NCBI GenBank assembly: GCA_012519465.1
Contig: JAAYQD010000289.1
Coordinates: 1-5,258, forward strand
Direction of reading: 5' to 3'
Origin: Candidatus Cloacimonadota bacterium
Lineage (GTDB): Bacteria > Cloacimonadota > Cloacimonadia > Cloacimonadales > Cloacimonadaceae
Length of the DNA stretch: 5,258 nt
In this document: piece after piece, positions 1 to 5,258 of the stretch
Numbering within the stretch: position 1 is the stretch's first letter
Layout: each line of letters starts with the position of its first letter
Notes under the pieces: model-generated
What the model was told of the DNA's origin: nothing
Databases searched by the model: none
The model's input: the letters and a program-made list of their open reading frames with translations, nothing else
Position numbers and translations under genes: made by a program

Positions 1-1
1 C

Positions 2-40
2 AAGCGCGAGCAAAGCCGCAATATAGCAGAGGAAAAGTAG
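2..40 (+). CDS. C-terminal tail of an upstream gene, possibly potA (partial)
   Basis: Frame 2 is open from the window edge and reads KREQSRNIAEEK before a TAG at 38-40, two bases before the potB start. A hydrophilic, charged tail ending inside the next gene's ribosome binding region is typical of a tightly packed operon. In polyamine transporter operons the gene before potB is usually potA, the ATPase, so that identity is inferred from position only. Twelve residues carry no family signature. Frame 3 also ends nearby (TAG at 24-26) and could be the true tail instead. Confidence 0.4.
   Translation, partial: KREQSRNIAEEK
28..33 (+). promoter_or_regulatory. Ribosome binding site of potB
   Basis: AGAGGA lies nine bases before the ATG at 43. 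It supports that start over any upstream continuation: the potB frame is open back to the window edge, but has no ATG, GTG or TTG there with a comparable site. Confidence 0.55.
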
Positions 41-42
41 CT

Positions 43-930
43 ATGAGAGACAAGCGCGAAATCAAGCCTGTAAACAGCATCAATCACAAGATAGATTATA
101 TCTTGGCAGCGCCGGCTCTTTTGTGGCTCACCATCTTCTTTTTGGTGCCCTATTTCATAGTCTTGATTTATGGATTTCTGACCCCTGATATATTTGATAT
201 CAAGTTCGAATTTTCCTTGGATGCATATCGACAGATAGTGGATGGCACCTATTTCAGGCCTTTTTATGTTTCGTTTAGGATGGCACTGCTCACCACTGTG
301 CTTTGCATCCTCTTGGGCTATCCTGTGGCATATTTTATCGCCAGAGCCAAAGAAAAGCTGCGCAATACCCTCCTGGTATTCATCATCATCCCCTTTTGGA
401 CCAACCTCATCATCCGCATCTTCTCCTGGCGTATCTTCCTGTCTTACAATGGGGTCTTGAACGACTTTCTGATTTCCCTTGGGCTCATCTCGCAACCGCT
501 GGAGATCATGCGCACAGACTGGGCGGTGATCCTGGTGATGGTGTATGTGTATCTGCCATATATGATCCTGCCGCTGTATAGCGTGTTGGAAAAGCTGGAT
601 TTTACGCTGTTGCATGCGGCTATGGATCTGGGAGCCAATGAGGTGAAAGCCTTTTTCAAGATCACCCTGCCGCTCAGCATGGGAGGCATCTTTGCGGGAG
701 TGCTGCTGGTATTTATCCCGGCTTTGGGGGCTTATCTGATCCCGCAATTGGTGGGAGACCAGCGCTCGCTGTATGTGGGGCAGGTGATTACCTACAAAAT
801 CAAGAACATCCCCCGCAATTGGCCGATGGCATCTGCGCTTAGCTTTACCCTCCTGATCCTGGTGGCAGTCTGCCTTTTGGCAGGGTATTATCTGTATCAA
901 AACAGGCAGAAGACAAAGAGGTTTGGATGA
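43..930 (+). CDS. potB: Spermidine/putrescine-type ABC transporter permease PotB
   Basis: This 295-residue inner-membrane protein is one of the two channel subunits of an ABC importer of the spermidine/putrescine family; it pairs with PotC and docks the ATPase PotA. Six hydrophobic segments are visible at about residues 19-43, 76-101, 108-128, 158-180, 214-236 and 262-285. The cytoplasmic EAA loop that contacts the ATPase is at 191-210, reading HAAMDLGA then FFKITLP, with His in place of the usual Glu at its start. The late segment RNWPMASALS (258-267) is typical of PotB. The length matches the family (about 275-300). The start is ATG with AGAGGA nine bases upstream. The gene overlaps potC by four bases (ATGA), which suggests coupled translation. 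Related permeases carry other polyamines or opine-like compounds, so the family is firm but the exact substrate is not. Confidence 0.93.
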   Translation: MRDKREIKPVNSINHKIDYILAAPALLWLTIFFLVPYFIVLIYGFLTPDIFDIKFEFSLDAYRQIVDGTYFRPFYVSFRMALLTTVLCILLGYPVAYFIARAKEKLRNTLLVFIIIPFWTNLIIRIFSWRIFLSYNGVLNDFLISLGLISQPLEIMRTDWAVILVMVYVYLPYMILPLYSVLEKLDFTLLHAAMDLGANEVKAFFKITLPLSMGGIFAGVLLVFIPALGAYLIPQLVGDQRSLYVGQVITYKIKNIPRNWPMASALSFTLLILVAVCLLAGYYLYQNRQKTKRFG

Positions 931-1727
931 AACTACCACGCCTATCCAGCTTTTTTAAGGGGATGAATCTCACGGTCTTCACCTTTGTGATGATCTTTTT
1001 GTATATCCCCATCCTGATCCTCATTATCTTTAGTTTCAACGATGCCCGCATCATCACCTCCTGGAAGGGCTTCACCTTCAAATACTATGCCCAATTGTGG
1101 GAAAACGCCGCCATCAAAGAGGCATTTTGGAATACGATGCTGATTGCCGTTCTCAGCACTGTGATATCCACTCTTTTGGGCTTGATCACGGCTTTGGGCT
1201 TGGAGAATAAACGCCTGAAAGGACGCAGGGGCTTTATGGGCTTGCTCTATGCCCCACTGGTGATCCCAGATATCCTGATGGGCGTTTCGCTGGCCCTCCT
1301 ATTTAACTTTCTGCGCGTGAATACCGGCATGGTAACGGTGTTGATAGCCCATATCACCTTCTGCGTATCCTATGCCGTGATTGTAATCCAATCCCGCTTG
1401 GAAGATTTTGATTATTCCCTGATAGAGGCGGCAATGGATTTGGGCGCCAAACCGCGCACAACCTTCTTCAAAGTAAAGCTGCCCCTCATCATGCCGGGAG
1501 TGATAGCCGCCGCTCTTTTGTCTTTCACCCTGTCCATCGATGATTTTATTATCACCTTTTTCACCTCGGGCAGAGGCTTTGATACCCTGCCCATCTATGT
1601 GGAGGGAACCATCCGCAGGGGTACCATCACCACCATTAATTCATTATCCACGTTGATGATAGGTTTCACCCTGTTTTTGGTGGTTTTCACCAAACGTATC
1701 CGCAAATCCCTGATATCCTTCTTTTAG
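927..1727 (+). CDS. potC: Spermidine/putrescine-type ABC transporter permease PotC
   Basis: This 266-residue permease is the second channel subunit of the same importer, acting in the inner membrane. Hydrophobic segments lie near residues 15-37, 69-92, 104-128, 134-155, 188-211 and 240-256. A complete EAA loop is at 167-186 (EAAMDLGA, then FFKVKLP). Two PotC-typical stretches follow: SIDDFIITFF (203-212) and TLPIYVEGTIRRG (220-232) leading into INSLSTL. The length fits the family (about 255-270). The ATG overlaps the potB stop as ATGA, and AAAGAGG at 915-921 is the ribosome binding site, five bases away. The gene ends at TAG. No potD follows directly, so the substrate-binding protein must lie elsewhere, for example upstream of the window. 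As with potB, the precise polyamine carried is inferred from family only. Confidence 0.93.
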   Translation: MKLPRLSSFFKGMNLTVFTFVMIFLYIPILILIIFSFNDARIITSWKGFTFKYYAQLWENAAIKEAFWNTMLIAVLSTVISTLLGLITALGLENKRLKGRRGFMGLLYAPLVIPDILMGVSLALLFNFLRVNTGMVTVLIAHITFCVSYAVIVIQSRLEDFDYSLIEAAMDLGAKPRTTFFKVKLPLIMPGVIAAALLSFTLSIDDFIITFFTSGRGFDTLPIYVEGTIRRGTITTINSLSTLMIGFTLFLVVFTKRIRKSLISFF

Positions 1728-1849
1728 GATCCGGCAATATGGCTCGATTGTCTTGAACATGGAATGGATATTGCATTGATTTAGAACAAGAATATTTAAG
1801 ATTGTGGATTTGTATCCGCCTAAAGATTTTAATAACACCAGAGGAATAG
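1728..1849 (+). promoter_or_regulatory. potC-pgsB intergenic gap with weak promoter-like signals
   Basis: This is the only sizeable gap in the first 4.6 kb and is AT-richer than its flanks. A loose pair TTGCAT (1771-1776) and TATTTA (1794-1799), 17 bases apart, could be a sigma-70-like promoter for the pgs genes. TTGATT (1776-1781) with TAAGAT (1797-1802), 15 bases apart, is an alternative. Each box matches the consensus only partly. A 7-base inverted repeat (GCAATAT 1734-1740, ATATTGC 1768-1774) has a 27-base loop and no T-run, so it is not a convincing terminator. Transcription could simply read through from potC. Confidence 0.22.
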
Positions 1850-3055
1850 ATGACAATATTGATTTTGGCAACGGTAATCCTAATCCTCAATTGGATTTGG
1901 GAATATCGCCGCCATCTGCGCAAGGTGAAAAGCATCCCCATCCGCATCCACGTCAATGGAACCCGCGGAAAATCCAGTGTTACCCGGCTGATTGCCGCTG
2001 GCTTGCGAGCCGGTGACATCAAGACCATCGCCAAAATCACGGGCACTTTGCCCCGCGTGGTTTTGCCCGATGCCCGGGAAGCTGCCATCATCCGGCTGAT
2101 GGGTGCAAACATCATCGAACAAAAGTATATCTTCCGGGAAGCGCTGGAGCATCAGCCCCACGCCATCGTCATCGAGTGTATGGCGGTAAATCCCGTATTT
2201 CAATGGATCACAGAGCGGAAGTTTGTAAAATCCACCATCTCCGTGATCACCAACTGCCGTCCTGATCACCTTGATCTGATGGGCAGCACCGTGCAGAGCG
2301 TTACGATGAGTCTTTCCAACACCATTCCCAGCCGTGGGGTGTGTTATACTGCGGAGAATGAACACTTTGTGATTTTGGACAAAGTGGCAAAGCGCAGACA
2401 CACCCGCATCCATCAGATTCGCCCTCATGATATCACCCAGGAAGAGCTGGCACAATTCCGCTATATCGAGCATGCAGAGAACGTGCAACTGGCCCTTGCC
2501 GTGTGTGCAGAGGCAGGCGTACCGCGCGATGTGGCGCTGAAGGGCATGCAAAATGCCAATCCCGATCCCGGTGCCTTACGCAAGTATGAGATCAATGACA
2601 GGAATAAGAAAATACACTTTTATAATGTGTTTGCCGCCAATGATCCCAAATCCACCGCCCGCATCATTGATATGGTGACAGGACAGCTGAACAACGTGGA
2701 AAAGATTGTAATCCTGAACAGCCGTTCAGACCGCTTGTTCAGAAGCGAACAATTGGTGGATGCCGTGAAGGATTTGGATTATAGTTACCTGCTCCTTACC
2801 GGTGAGATCCCAGAAAAGGTGGAGGCTTATGCCCTGAGCGCGGGTGTTCCCCGGGAAAAGCTAATCCCCATGGGAGAGCCCTTGCCGGAAGCGGTCTATA
2901 GAAAGGTATGGGAACTTACAAACCGGGAATCTCATGTATTGGGCATAGGCAATATTGCTGGCAGAATCAAATATGGCGCCCAGATCGTGGCACACTTCCG
3001 GCACAGAGTTCAAGCAGAAAAGAAAGTTCAAAAACAAGGAGTCTCAAGTGGTTGA
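1850..3055 (+). CDS. pgsB: Poly-gamma-glutamate synthase subunit PgsB/CapB
   Basis: This 401-residue protein matches PgsB/CapB, the ATP-dependent amide ligase that joins glutamates through their gamma-carboxyls into poly-gamma-glutamate at the inner face of the cytoplasmic membrane. It is related to Mur ligases. An N-terminal membrane anchor (about 2-19) precedes a basic stretch, then the phosphate-binding loop GTRGKSS (37-43) in HVNGTRGKSSVTRL. Further family signatures are IECMAVNPVFQ (108-118), NCRPDHLDLMG (135-145), NANPDPGALR (235-244), FAANDPKST (261-269), NSRSDR (290-295) and GIGNIAG (365-371). These align in order with remembered Bacillus PgsB, which has about 393 residues. The ATG is preceded by AGAGGAA at about 1840-1846. 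The 3' end overlaps pgsC by eight bases. All visible catalytic motifs are intact, so the enzyme is probably active. Whether the polymer is anchored, released or intracellular cannot be read from this gene. Confidence 0.93.
   Translation: MTILILATVILILNWIWEYRRHLRKVKSIPIRIHVNGTRGKSSVTRLIAAGLRAGDIKTIAKITGTLPRVVLPDAREAAIIRLMGANIIEQKYIFREALEHQPHAIVIECMAVNPVFQWITERKFVKSTISVITNCRPDHLDLMGSTVQSVTMSLSNTIPSRGVCYTAENEHFVILDKVAKRRHTRIHQIRPHDITQEELAQFRYIEHAENVQLALAVCAEAGVPRDVALKGMQNANPDPGALRKYEINDRNKKIHFYNVFAANDPKSTARIIDMVTGQLNNVEKIVILNSRSDRLFRSEQLVDAVKDLDYSYLLLTGEIPEKVEAYALSAGVPREKLIPMGEPLPEAVYRKVWELTNRESHVLGIGNIAGRIKYGAQIVAHFRHRVQAEKKVQKQGVSSG
3036..3041 (+). promoter_or_regulatory. Ribosome binding site that fixes the pgsC GTG start
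   Basis: AAGGAG sits inside the last codons of pgsB, six bases before the GTG at 3048. It decides the pgsC start. The same open frame runs back to 2955, but that upstream part is out-of-frame pgsB sequence and would add 31 residues unlike the family. Confidence 0.75.
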
Positions 3056-3503
3056 TGCAGTAGTTCAAGCCGCTGTAGGCATAGGCGTAATCGTTAGCCT
3101 CATTTTTAGCGAGCTACTTGGTGCCTCAGCCGGTGGCATAGTGGTCCCCGGCTATGTGGCGCTATATTTGGATAAACCAATGCAGATATTGGGCACCCTG
3201 TTGGTGAGCCTGCTCACCTGGGGCATCATACGCATTATCGGCAGTTTTACCCTCCTTTTTGGCAAACGCCGGATGGTGCTGAGCATCTTGATTGGTTTCA
3301 TCTTAGGCTGGGCGATACGTCTTTTGGTGATCAAAAATGTCACCGTTTACACCCTGCAAATGCAATCCATCGGTTATATCGTGCCTGGCCTGATTGCCAA
3401 TTGGTTTGAACGCCAAGGTTTTTGGAAAACGCTTTCCACGATGGGTGTGGCTGCCGTTTTGGTGCGCCTTACCCTGATGGTGGTTTTTGGAGGTGAAGTG
3501 TGA
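3048..3503 (+). CDS. pgsC: Poly-gamma-glutamate synthase membrane subunit PgsC/CapC
   Basis: This 151-residue integral membrane protein is PgsC/CapC, the partner that forms the synthase core with PgsB and is thought to help present or export the polymer. Counting from the GTG, hydrophobic segments lie near residues 5-20, 27-40, 46-71, 77-96 and 130-147. Family signatures are SAGGIVVPGY (27-36), LLVSLLTWGI (51-60), LFGKRRM (70-76) and IGYIVPGLIAN (108-118), followed by ERQG (121-124). These line up with remembered Bacillus PgsC, which is about 149 residues, supporting the chosen start. The start codon is GTG with AAGGAG six bases upstream. It overlaps pgsB by eight bases and the next gene by four, so the three are probably co-translated at linked ratios. 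Confidence 0.92.
   Translation: MVDAVVQAAVGIGVIVSLIFSELLGASAGGIVVPGYVALYLDKPMQILGTLLVSLLTWGIIRIIGSFTLLFGKRRMVLSILIGFILGWAIRLLVIKNVTVYTLQMQSIGYIVPGLIANWFERQGFWKTLSTMGVAAVLVRLTLMVVFGGEV
3489..3493 (+). promoter_or_regulatory. Ribosome binding site of the pgsW-like gene
   Basis: GGAGG lies six bases before the GTG at 3500 and twelve before the ATG at 3506. The spacing and the GTGA overlap with the pgsC stop favour the GTG, which adds only two residues. Confidence 0.65.
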
Positions 3504-4627
3504 GCATGTATCGTCCCTCTCTCAAATCCATTTGGTCTCTGATAGCGCTCTTTGCATTGGGCATAGCCCTCTTTGTGTGGGCACAATACAGCTATGTGGA
3601 AATCAAGACAGATCATTATGAACAAAAGGTGCAGGCAGCCCATTTGATGCAAGCCTTTATGGATACCATCAAGGTGGAGCTGTAAGAATCCGGTTACGAA
3701 TTTGACGCCATAGATGACCCCTTCCACACAGGCCTCATCGGTACCCGCCTTTCCGCCATCACCACAGACCGTGGCCTGCTTTCTGACAAACAGGCGGCTT
3801 TGAATCCAAATCTGGCTGCCATCTTTATCGAAGAATTTACCAAGGAAAAGTTGCAGGCAGGAGATCACATCGCCGTTGGCATCACGGGCTCCAACCCCGC
3901 CGTTAATCTGGCGCTATATGCCGCCATCAGTGCGATGGAGCTTCAGCCTTCCATCATCACCGCTGTTTCCTCTGCTTCTTATGGTGCCAACCGTGAGGAT
4001 TTTACCTGGCTGGATATCGAAGCCATTCTCAAGAAGCACAAACTCATCGATTTTGGCACTTCCTATGCCTCTTTTGGTGGAAAAGAAGACCTCGCCATTG
4101 GGCTGTCTGACAATGGAATCCAACGCCTTAGCGAAGCCATGGTGCGCAATTCCACCCCCATGTTGGTGGGTGCCACCTTGGAGGAAAACGTATCCCTGCG
4201 CGAAGGTGCCTATCGTGAATTGATCCCCAAAGGCAAGCGTTACCGCCTCTTTGTGAATATTGGCGGTGGACTTGCCAACGTTGGTTCCGAGCCAAACGCC
4301 AAATTGATTCCAGAGGGGATCAATAAAAAACTGGCGGAAAAGCCTTTTGAAAAAGAAGGCATCATGATGGTGATGGCAAGGCAAAATGTGCCCGTGCTGC
4401 ATATCCGCCGCATCCAGCGTTGGGCAAAAAAGTATGACGTGGCTTCCACCCAGGAGATGATTCCCATCCCCGGTCAAGGTCCCGCATTCAGCAAGCGCAA
4501 ACACAACGTAACAGTAGCAACGATAGCATTGGCAGTCCTTTTGGCAGCCATTATTATAGTGATTATTTTCGATCGTCATGATCGCCGTTTTATGGCAAAC
4601 ATAGTGGATCCGGATGAGGAATTGTAA
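3500..4627 (+). pseudogene. pgsW: Poly-gamma-glutamate system protein (PgsW-like), interrupted by one in-frame TAA
   Basis: Read through a single TAA at codon 62, this frame gives a 375-codon protein resembling the 'poly-gamma-glutamate system protein' family found beside PgsB/PgsC in some bacteria; its biochemical role is not established. An N-terminal membrane segment is at about residues 9-27. A soluble middle domain has HIAVGITGSNPAVNLALY (123-140), SSASYGANREDFTWLDIE (157-174), a Gly-rich VNIGGGLANVG (252-262) and NVPVLHIRRI (296-305). A second membrane segment is at about 337-357, followed by a short acidic tail. After the stop the frame continues at once with family-like sequence (GYEFDAIDDP, then TGLIGTRLSAIT), with no shift. 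If the stop is real, only a 61-residue fragment holding the first membrane helix is made. The remainder has no in-frame ATG or GTG until deep inside the domain; a TTG at 3800 has no good ribosome binding site. It starts at GTG, overlapping pgsC by four bases. A sequencing error or a recent mutation of a Gln, Lys or Glu codon are the simplest explanations. Family call about 0.8; inactivation uncertain. Confidence 0.78.
3683..3685 (+). other. Internal ochre stop in the pgsW-like frame
   Basis: The codon between ...KVEL and ESGYEF... is TAA. Neighbouring genes end in TGA, TAG, TGA and TGA, and the pgsW-like gene itself ends in TAA, so TAA is a working terminator here and not a reassigned codon. 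One base change (for example to CAA, AAA or GAA) restores a continuous protein. Confidence 0.9.
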
Positions 4628-4675
4628 GCCAAATGAATAGCTACTCACCCCTTTCACGCCATTACCCAAACCACT

Positions 4676-4680
4676 GGAGA
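4676..4680 (+). promoter_or_regulatory. Ribosome binding site of the terminal exported-protein gene
   Basis: GGAGA lies six bases before the ATG at 4687. An in-frame ATG at 4633 would add 18 residues (MNSYSPLSRHYPNHWRYI) ahead of the signal peptide, but has only AGGA twelve bases upstream. The start at 4687 is therefore preferred. Confidence 0.6.
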
Positions 4681-4686
4681 TACATA

Positions 4687-5258
4687 ATGCAATACAAAAA
4701 GATTATCATTGTGATGGCTTTGATGCTGGCTGTGCTGGCTGGTTTGCAAGCCAAACCCAAAGCCCTGGCATTTGATAACCCCGGCAATAGCCGCCTGCTC
4801 AAAAATGATGATGGAAACTTCTATTACTACCGCTCTCTGCCCGAAAAGAGCATGAAATTGAACGTGACTGATATCAGCGAAATTGAACTGCGCAGCTTTG
4901 CCATCGAGCCCCTCAAAAAGCCTCAAGTTATCAGCATTATCGATAAAAAACAAACCACCCACGCTCTCACCCTCAAAGACAGACTGGAAGGATATTACCT
5001 CTATGAAAGCGTAAGCATCCCCATTCCTGAGGGAACCAAAGAGATTCAAATCTTATGCTATGACCGCAGTCTCTATTTCAGAGCATTCTGGACGCCTCCT
5101 CCAAAACCCAAGGCAAAACCTGCGACAGCCAAACAGCTCCCTAACCTTCACGTAAATGCCCACAGTGGAATACTGACGATGACCCGCAACGGTAATAGCA
5201 GCGATTATTACAGCTTCACGCCGGATCAACCCCTGCGCTTTACCCTCAATAACAAACG
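4687..5258 (+). CDS. Exported protein of unknown function with a duplicated Tyr-Tyr motif domain (3' partial)
   Basis: I do not recognise this gene. The 190 complete codons visible stay open to the window edge. Residues 1-22 form a clear signal peptide: basic QYKK, then the hydrophobic stretch IIIVMALMLAVLAGL, ending in QA, a plausible signal peptidase I site. No lipobox cysteine is present. The mature part alternates charged and beta-prone stretches. A Pro/Lys-rich linker (PPPKPKAKPATAK, 137-149) separates a first domain (about 30-135) from what looks like the start of a second copy. NSRLL...DGNFYYYRSLPEKSMKL (34-58) aligns with HSGIL...NGNSSDYYSFTPDQPLRF (159-185), sharing the hydrophobic pair, G-N, YY, P and a final hydrophobic strand. 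The gene follows the pgsW-like gene by 59 bases on the same strand, so it may belong to the pgs operon and act in the periplasm or at the envelope. The function is unknown; a structural or polymer-handling role is only a guess. Confidence 0.82.
   Translation, partial: MQYKKIIIVMALMLAVLAGLQAKPKALAFDNPGNSRLLKNDDGNFYYYRSLPEKSMKLNVTDISEIELRSFAIEPLKKPQVISIIDKKQTTHALTLKDRLEGYYLYESVSIPIPEGTKEIQILCYDRSLYFRAFWTPPPKPKAKPATAKQLPNLHVNAHSGILTMTRNGNSSDYYSFTPDQPLRFTLNNK

Noticed and set aside
1..59. Direct repeat CAAGCGCGA at 1-9 and 51-59
   Set aside because: Nine bases occurring twice, both in coding-like sequence and each reading KRE in its own frame. There is no third copy nearby, so chance is the simplest explanation.
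1734..1774. Rho-independent terminator after potC
   Set aside because: The stem is only seven AT-rich pairs with a 27-base loop and no T-run after it.
1880..2551. Long minus-strand open frame of 223 residues opposite pgsB
   Set aside because: It is fully antisense to a gene with intact family motifs. Its translation is rich in His, Gly and Asp with no recognisable domain, as expected for a codon-bias shadow.
3800..4627. Independent gene starting at TTG 3800
   Set aside because: It is in the same frame as the GTG at 3500 and begins in the middle of family-like sequence. It has no convincing ribosome binding site, so it is better read as the distal part of the interrupted pgsW-like gene.
3914..4669. 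Minus-strand open frame of 251 residues opposite the pgsW-like gene
   Set aside because: It has a low-complexity composition rich in His, Cys and Gly, no family signature, and is antisense to sequence with clear PgsW-like motifs.
4654..5049. Minus-strand open frame of 131 residues at the right end
   Set aside because: It is antisense to the exported-protein gene, which has a good ribosome binding site and signal peptide. The antisense frame shows no recognisable features.

Overview
The window is ordinary bacterial coding sequence of medium GC content. All supported genes are on the + strand, tightly packed and often overlapping. The lineage is not shown directly. The gene set (a PotB/PotC polyamine-type ABC permease pair, then PgsB/PgsC/PgsW-type poly-gamma-glutamate genes, then a secreted beta-rich protein) and the codon style suggest a Gram-negative-like anaerobe, possibly of the Cloacimonadota. 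That is a weak inference, not an identification.

Layout. Positions 1-42 hold the probable last codons of an upstream gene (plausibly the ATPase potA) and the potB ribosome binding site. potB (43-930) and potC (927-1727) overlap by four bases and encode the two membrane subunits of a spermidine/putrescine-family importer. A 122-base gap (1728-1849) follows, with only weak promoter-like and hairpin-like signals. Next come pgsB/capB (1850-3055), pgsC/capC (3048-3503, starting at GTG) and a pgsW-like gene (3500-4627, starting at GTG), joined by 8-base and 4-base overlaps and probably translationally coupled. After 59 bases an exported protein of unknown function begins at 4687 and runs off the window.

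How the genes work together. PotB and PotC should form the channel of an importer whose ATPase is probably just upstream. The substrate-binding PotD is not directly downstream, where it often lies. PgsB (an ATP-dependent, Mur-ligase-like amide ligase) and PgsC (its small membrane partner) form the core of poly-gamma-glutamate synthesis at the inner membrane. The third gene encodes a membrane-anchored protein of the family that accompanies PgsBC in some bacteria. No pgsA/capA is present in the visible part of the cluster.

The most notable feature is one in-frame TAA at codon 62 of the pgsW-like gene. The same frame continues with family-like sequence on both sides, so it is either a fresh nonsense mutation, a sequencing or assembly error, or (least likely) a recoded stop. 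The second is the uncharacterised exported protein at the end, which appears to contain a duplicated domain with a Tyr-Tyr motif. No RNA genes, mobile elements, CRISPR arrays or long DNA repeats were seen.
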